Positions 58,862 through 64,000 of a stretch of DNA of 64,000 bases are shown in pieces; within the stretch, counting starts at the first letter, position 1; each line of letters begins with the position of its first letter. The DNA is taken from the NCBI GenBank assembly GCA_016714985.1, contig JADKBS010000017.1:133082-197081 (forward strand), written 5' to 3'. The DNA comes from Saprospiraceae bacterium (GTDB lineage Bacteria > Bacteroidota > Bacteroidia > Chitinophagales > Saprospiraceae). The position numbers and the translations under genes were made by a program. The notes beneath the pieces were generated by a model. That model saw only the letters and a list, made by a program, of their open reading frames with translations, was not told the origin of the DNA and searched no databases.

Positions 58862-59020
58862 GGTTTCGGGTTTCAGAGGGGTTCGGGGTTTCAGGTTTCA
58901 AGGGGTTTCAAGGGGTTTCAGAGGGTTTCAGGTTTCAGAGGGTTTCAGGGGAGGCAAGTTCAAGTTTCCAGGTTTCAGAGGGTTTCAGGTTTCAGGCTGT
59001 GCCCCCCTGAAACCTGAAAC
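58862..59020. repeat. GTTTCAGAGGG minisatellite with terminal hairpin
   Basis: About ten imperfect copies of an 8-12-bp GGTTTCAG(AGGG) unit, ending in GGTTTCAGG facing CCTGAAACC, which may terminate the metallopeptidase transcript. It is the only content of the 171-bp gap between the two hydrolase genes. Confidence 0.85.
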
Positions 59021-59029
59021 CTTCGCCCC

Positions 59030-61126
59030 TTACTCCTCGCTCGCATGAAGGAAGGAAAAGGGTTCCAAAAGTCGTTGGTGACTGTCCATTCGGAAATAGG
59101 CATCGAAGCGATTGGAATCAAGATGCTTATCCTGAAAATAGCGGTAAATTTCGAGTATCCGCTTCTGGTTCAGTTGGCGCTTGCCTGCCAACAAAGCTTC
59201 CGTGTCGAGCAGGGGCTTCCCGATGGCATATTTCAGCTTAAGGGTATCCAGGTCGAATACCAGGTTCACCCCACCTCTCACTTCAAAACTGTTACGACCC
59301 TTTGGCGGGTTGTTGTCATTGGGCACAAAGGGAGTGATGGTCACTTCGTCATTTGCTTCCGTGATGGTGACGCCAGCCCGTTGCGTCAGCGAAATTATGA
59401 TCTGGTTGCTGCGGCTGCCGTTTGGTCCTACCCGTGAAGCAAGCCGTAGCGACTGGACACTGAACGAAGGCCCCAAGCCCCCATGCGCAGTTGAGTTGCG
59501 AACGCCAAGTTTCTCCCAGCTTTCATCGAACACAAAGCCGCTCAATCGTTCAAAATCGGCAGAACCCTCGAATTTTTCATAGAAACGGCGATGAAGGCCG
59601 TAAATCATCGGATGGGTTTGGTACTGCCCCGCAATATAGCTCGTGGTGGTATCGAATATCAGTTTCCGGTCGTCGAGGTACATAACAGCATTCCGGTATT
59701 CCCTAAGGAAATTGGTCAGCTTCGCAATCATTGGCCCAAGGCTGTTCGCTGCAGGTGTGGGGTAAGTTAGGCTTTCCACCGAAAGGCTTTTGATATTGTT
59801 CGGGTAAATCCCCCGCTTGCGAAACGCATCTATGATGGCCAGCCTATAGGAGCGGCTGTCGTCCGAAATGAGGTCAACGTCCGCCGTGATCATGGCCCGA
59901 AGGTAGTCGCCGAAATTGAGGTCAACAGGTGGACAGTAGTCCAAAGCCCTAATGCAGATGCCCAACAGGTGCTTCGCCGTTTTCGCAGCCTCGTCGGCCA
60001 AGCGGTTGACAAGGTCTGGATGGAGTTGCCCTTGCGGCAAGATGCCCGTGCCGCCGGAGGCAATGCGCAGCAGGTCGGCAGTGCGTGATTTGTAGATATT
60101 GACAAATGCCTCGAACATGGCGGCAACCAAGATGCTGCCCCGCTCGTGCGGCTCATGGGTGGTCTGGTATTCGTTGCCCGTTGGGACATGGGGTTGCCAA
60201 ACACCCGTTTTGGGGTCGGTACTGCCGAGGGCATCCCGCAAGGCCCCGTAACGCCCCACCGCCGAGCCGAACTCCTGGGCCAACTGGCCGAGCAGGTTTT
60301 CCGAGGCCAAATCGCCACGGGTCTTTGCTATCTGGTGGGAAAGCACATCGGGAAAAGTGAAGTGCTGGAACAACGCCACGATGTCGGCAAAAGCCTCGTG
60401 GAAGGCAAGCATATCGGGGTTGTTGTCTTCGGTATAGTGGCGGTACATGCCGTCGAGGATGGCATGCGCCGTTTCATGCGCCACGATGTCGTGGCTCAGG
60501 CAGGTGAACACCAACGCATTGGGCATGAGGATGGTAGCGTTGGCGGGCTGCGCCGCAAAATAGCCAAAGAGCAGCGCCTTCTTCGTGGGGCTGTAAAAAG
60601 CATTGGCGTCCCGAAAAGCATGTGGATAGACCCTCAACCGCTGCACGTATTCTTCGTATTTTGGTTTCGCAAGTCTTGCCGCATCATTGGTTTCAGGCTT
60701 TTGGTCAAACAGCCGTGAACTCCACAACACCTTTCGGCCCAGCGCCTGTTCAAAATTTTGGATGGTGGTCATGCAAACGGCATAAACCATCTGTTGGTGG
60801 AACTTTGGGTTGCTCTCGCTGGGCGGCAGGCCATCCTGCGCCAACAGGTGCGGGTCGTTCAGGTCAACCGGGGCATACCACTTGTCCATGGTGGGGTCAT
60901 AATCCATCACTTCGAGGTACTCGCCCACGGGGCCTTTCTTTAGCCCAGCCTCCCAGCCCACTTTATAGGTCAGTTCATTGACGCCAGCGGTGTCCAACTT
61001 GACCGAAAGGGAAGGGTCGAAGGCATAGCCCCGCAGCTTGCGGTAGGGCGGCGTGAAGAGTTTAGGCCGGGTATCCTGGTAGGCGTAGGTGTTTTGCTTG
61101 CTGTATGCTCCTGTTTTTGTTTCCAT
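59030..61126 (-). CDS. HExxH metallopeptidase, M4-like (gluzincin), uncharacterised
   Basis: 698 residues, no signal peptide (METKTGAYSKQNTYAYQD). The zinc site is HETAH at 217-221 (DIVAHETAHAILDGMYRHY) and the third ligand is Glu244 in AFHEAFADIVALF, i.e. HExxH-x22-E with the ExxxD pattern of gluzincins. Upstream residues resemble M4 pro-regions only weakly. The C-terminal 150 residues are beta-rich (VTITEANDEVTITPFVP). The absence of a signal is odd for an M4-type enzyme and suggests a cytoplasmic protease. Next gene downstream is the MBL hydrolase; the two may act together. Confidence 0.78.
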   Translation of the reverse strand: METKTGAYSKQNTYAYQDTRPKLFTPPYRKLRGYAFDPSLSVKLDTAGVNELTYKVGWEAGLKKGPVGEYLEVMDYDPTMDKWYAPVDLNDPHLLAQDGLPPSESNPKFHQQMVYAVCMTTIQNFEQALGRKVLWSSRLFDQKPETNDAARLAKPKYEEYVQRLRVYPHAFRDANAFYSPTKKALLFGYFAAQPANATILMPNALVFTCLSHDIVAHETAHAILDGMYRHYTEDNNPDMLAFHEAFADIVALFQHFTFPDVLSHQIAKTRGDLASENLLGQLAQEFGSAVGRYGALRDALGSTDPKTGVWQPHVPTGNEYQTTHEPHERGSILVAAMFEAFVNIYKSRTADLLRIASGGTGILPQGQLHPDLVNRLADEAAKTAKHLLGICIRALDYCPPVDLNFGDYLRAMITADVDLISDDSRSYRLAIIDAFRKRGIYPNNIKSLSVESLTYPTPAANSLGPMIAKLTNFLREYRNAVMYLDDRKLIFDTTTSYIAGQYQTHPMIYGLHRRFYEKFEGSADFERLSGFVFDESWEKLGVRNSTAHGGLGPSFSVQSLRLASRVGPNGSRSNQIIISLTQRAGVTITEANDEVTITPFVPNDNNPPKGRNSFEVRGGVNLVFDLDTLKLKYAIGKPLLDTEALLAGKRQLNQKRILEIYRYFQDKHLDSNRFDAYFRMDSHQRLLEPFSFLHASEE

Positions 61127-61278
61127 GGCAAGTGTGGTCTATTAATAAGGCAAAGGGTTCCGAGCCTCCGCCAATGGCGAAAAACCGAGCCTTGCCGCAA
61201 GCAGCCAAGGTAATCAATTATCGATGGCGATAGCCAAAATGCCAAAATAAATGATGTGAAAATTCCAGAATATAGGAA

Positions 61279-63029
61279 TCAGAATTCCGCCACAATCAAC
61301 TTCCCCGTGCCCAACACCCGCCCCTCCTGCCCCGGCAGGCAAGCGTCCCGCACCTCCCAGAAGTACATCCCCTTCGCCAACCCCTCCAGGCCCACCACGC
61401 TCCAGCCCGCCATCAGCCGCTGCGAGCGCACGGGCTGGCCCGTGGCCGAGTAGAGCGTGAGCATGGCCGCCCTTGGCAGGTAGTCCCCGCCGAGGCTGAA
61501 ATTGGTGGCGGTGCTGGCGGGGTTGGGGAAGACGCTGACGAGGTCCAAGGGCTGAGCCTCGATGGTGGCGCTGGTGGCAATTTCCAGCACCTTGCAGTAG
61601 GTGCTGCTGCTGTTGTCGTTGCTGGCCACGAGGCAGACCTCGTAGATGCCCGGCTGGGCGTAGGTGTGCACGGGGCTGGTATCTTGGCTACTGGTGCCAT
61701 CGCCGAATAGCCACGACCAACTGTTAGGCTCGTAGGTGCTCTGGTCGGTGAACTCCACGGTGAGGTAGTCCGTGCTGTCCTGCGAGCAGCGGAACTTGGC
61801 CACGGGGAGGTTGTCCAAGCCGAGCGTGTCGCAGGGGCTGCCGTCCTTGGGGCCGAGGCGGTAGTAGGGGAAGTGGGGGGAGGTGAATTTGTTGAGGGTG
61901 GGCAACTTCATGCCGTGCTGCTGGAACCTGCAACCATCTCCTTTTTTATTGGGTTGGTCAATTACGTGCAGGTATTCCACACTGTTTGGGACATTGCCAT
62001 AGATGCGGCCATCTGGACCAAGTTGAAGCTCGGAAAAACAGGTACATAGGTTAAAATCTGTAAAAGCCATCCCATGAGGCTACCATCACCCTTCGATTCT
62101 TCGATGTCGTCTGCCCATAAATCGTACTGATAAACATGCAAATAGTCATGCGCCAAATAAAGAAACCTCGAATTGGGCGAAATAGAAATGCCCCCACCAA
62201 GATTACCATTCGGAAGTGGCACAAATACAGGGTTATTGAACGTTCCCGTACAACGGTCGAAATCGTAGCAGTAAAAACCATGTGACACATTATACCTAAT
62301 AGCCTTATTGCCATCTGGAGAAAACAATATTCGCCCTTCACTTAAAGGGCAACAAAAATATGGTTCAACATTAATTTCAAAAGGCCCAAGTACTCCACTT
62401 GGTGTCAAAAGGAAAATGCTATAATTGTTTTCTCACTTCATGTGCTACATATATCCACCAGTCTCTACCGTTAGCATGTTTAATTGCGTTTACTGACCCA
62501 AATCTTCCATTCGTAAGCAGTTCTCTGTTGATTTCAATTACCTCTCCAAGGCCATCATTTAAACTCATATCAATCATCGTCATGTATAATGTAGTTCTTG
62601 CCAAAATAAAAACCGGGTGATAATCTAGTTTCAAATGAAAAAGTGTATATTTATTTTTGGAACCCGGCATTGGTAATATTATTTCACCAAATGGAACAGG
62701 ATAGCCTTCATTTGATAATTTTCTGCAAATTCCCCCGGATTTAGACCATAGCCATTCACCATAATTGAATGGGTTGTGTCATTAATTGCTATCCCATTGG
62801 TATAAAATTGTAATACCCTACAGAGTCACTTGCGCTTGCAATGTTACCAAAATTCATCTCTTATATCTTGCCTGAAAACCTTGGAGGGTCTGAGTTAAAA
62901 TCAACCACACTCCCTCCAAAATAGGGTTCTTGCAACCATTATTGTACCCAAACACCAAATATGGTCGTGGTTTTGCAAAGCAGGCAAAATCAAAAGAGGT
63001 GAATAGAAAAAAAAGAAATGTTTTTTCAT
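61279..63029 (-). pseudogene. T9SS PKD protein with many frame breaks (pseudogene or poor sequence)
   Basis: The start MKKHFFFFYSPLLILPALQN at 63029 is a signal peptide. Switching frames recovers a coherent protein: DFNSDPPRFSGKI, MNFGNIASASDSVG, LQFYTNGIAINDTTHSIMVN, PMPGSKNKYTLFH, NGRDWWIYVAHEV, SIFLLTPSGVLGPFEINVEP, then a PKD domain (WSWLFGDGTSSQDTSPVHTY) and a T9SS sorting domain (VFPNPASTATNFSL). Six one-base losses are inferred near 62072, 62429, 62712, 62813, 62940 and 62955, plus a TAA at 62861-62863. The N-terminal part looks like a beta-propeller seen in other Saprospiraceae surface proteins. All lesions are deletions or a single stop, so sequencing error is as likely as true decay. 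Confidence 0.7.
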
Positions 63030-63048
63030 ACAAAATGCTTTAGAATAA

Positions 63049-63079
63049 AAGAGGCTGGCAAAATGCTTGCCAGCCTCTT
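63049..63079 (-). terminator. Terminator of the last T9SS gene
   Basis: AAGAGGCTGGCAA (63049-63061) and its perfect complement (63067-63079) with TTTTATT after it on the minus strand. Confidence 0.9.
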
Positions 63080-63084
63080 CCTTG

Positions 63085-64000
63085 CTATTTCTGTACCACC
63101 AAACGGGTGGCGAACAGTTGTTCCTTTCCTTGTTTCACTGAAAGGAAATAGATGCCCTCCGTCAAGTTGGAAGCGCCAAACTCGTAGTTCAACAGCCCGG
63201 CACCGAGGGCATGCAATGCCACCGTCTGGCCAAAGGCGTTCATAAGCACCAGTTCTGCATCGGCTTCCAAAGGCTCGTCCAGCACTAAGTTGAAACGCTC
63301 CTTGGTCGGGTTGGGGAAAACCTTGGCCATTACCTGCTGGCCTGAAATGGCCACAGAAGGCTGGCTTCCTTGTATCGGTTGTACGGGCTGGCAATTTGCC
63401 GCATCGTCGTAGTATGCCTCGACCCCAGCACGATCAACAGGCCACGGGCACGCAGCACGGCCTTGCCGCCCGTGTAGGGGCATTGGCTGGCCACTGCTTC
63501 CAGGTCGGTCTGTTGGATAGCGTTCGGGCTGTAAACTCCTTTCCCAATGGTGGCTAGATAGACCCGGTTCACGGTCTTCTCGTTCTGCTCATAGACTTTG
63601 GTGGTCGTGATGGCCTCATTGGATGCCAGCAGGTTGTCGGCTTGGGCATTCCGGGCAGCGTTGATGCTGTTCATCAGCGACTGGTAGCTGCTGTTGGCAG
63701 TGCTCAAGGCATCTGAGGCCAAGGCCCGTTGGGCAAGCAATTGGACATAGTTGGGCGTGCCGAGGGCCGCAGGCAACTGCTCGTCTATCCCAGCGATTTC
63801 GGTCAACTTCGCTTCCATCGTTTGCTCCAAGGCAGCTAACTGGGCGGCCGTGGCATTGTCCAACTGGAACAGGTTTCGAATGCCAGCAATGATAGATGCC
63901 AGGTAGCCCATTGGCGTGGACGACTTGGCATTGTAGAAAGCAGCGAGGATAGGCTCCCCGGTCAACAGGGAGGGCTTGTCGTACAGCCTTTGGTACAGGC
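63085..64000 (-). CDS. T9SS-sorted secreted protein, 3' part (N-terminus beyond window, one frame break)
   Basis: The gene enters from the right edge. The visible part holds a coiled/helical stretch (LAALEQTMEAKLTEIAGIDE and ALSTANSSYQSLMNSINAAR), then TVNRVYLATIGKGVYSP and CPYTGGKAVLRARGLL. These are typical of the C-terminal region of Saprospiraceae proteins where many tandem surface modules end. After restoring one base near 63435 it runs DRAGVEAYYDDAANCQPVQ into a type A sorting domain (VFPNPTKERFNLVL, YFLSVKQGKEQLFA). It is exported by the T9SS; the function is unknown. Confidence 0.75.

Noticed and set aside
1..64000. tRNA, rRNA or other classical RNA genes
   Set aside because: No cloverleaf with a GTTCRA T-arm and no rRNA-like segments were noticed; a covariance search could still find small RNAs.

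Overview
The window comes from a Bacteroidota chromosome, most likely family Saprospiraceae or a close relative. The evidence is the T9SS translocon gene sprA directly downstream of ruvA, at least six secreted proteins with Por/T9SS C-terminal sorting domains (F/V-PNP motif then a beta-rich tail), Bacteroidota-type promoters (TTTG, 18-19 nt, TAnnTTTG) and a Bacteroidota bS21. No rRNA, tRNA or CRISPR array was seen. Almost everything is on the minus strand. The plus-strand genes are at 4.5-5.8, 18.5-21.4 and 45.8-48.3 kb.

Layout. 0-3.2 kb: 5' part of a large surface protein with at least 13 near-perfect 51-residue repeats. 3.5-9.8 kb: zinc-ribbon protein, rpsU, serine hydrolase, giant membrane histidine kinase. 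10-15.3 kb: a three-gene cluster for exported proteins (beta-helix T9SS protein, lipoprotein, FG-GAP T9SS protein); the first gene is split by a decayed IS4-like element flanked by an 11-bp target duplication. 15.7-18.4 kb: NarL-type two-component pair. 18.5-21.4 kb: DUF4365 protein plus a small partner, then a family M49 peptidase. 21.8-24.2 kb: AT-rich five-gene operon of a small membrane protein, two DUF1538 transport proteins, a PII-like protein and a CBS protein. 24.7-30.3 kb: DUF1800/DUF1501 pair and a PKD T9SS protein. 30.6-33.3 kb: CorC/HlyC-type membrane protein and a thioredoxin-like protein. 33.4-35.7 kb: AAA ATPase plus RloB-like protein, matching AbiL/RloAB phage-defence operons. 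35.8-38.3 kb: pRiA4b ORF-3-like protein and an unrecognised secreted protein. 38.4-45.3 kb: complete RND efflux operon. 45.8-48.3 kb: isomerase-like small protein and a secreted MORN-caspase. 48.4-57.3 kb: sprA and ruvA. 57.4-61.1 kb: metallo-beta-lactamase-fold hydrolase and HExxH metallopeptidase. 61.3-64 kb: two more T9SS proteins, the first with many frame breaks and the second cut by the window edge.

Intergenic regions carry much structured DNA: a 133-bp nested double-hairpin element with a diverged relative upstream of sprA, two inverted copies of a 148-bp palindromic element on either side of the RND pump gene, a roughly 250-325-bp dispersed repeat upstream of two operons, several long perfect hairpins and some minisatellites.

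At least nine genes are broken only by one-base insertions or deletions, mostly in short homopolymers, with clear homology continuing in the next frame. This looks more like sequencing error than mass pseudogenisation, so I give merged coordinates and mark each break. All family assignments come from reading the translations; no database search was run.
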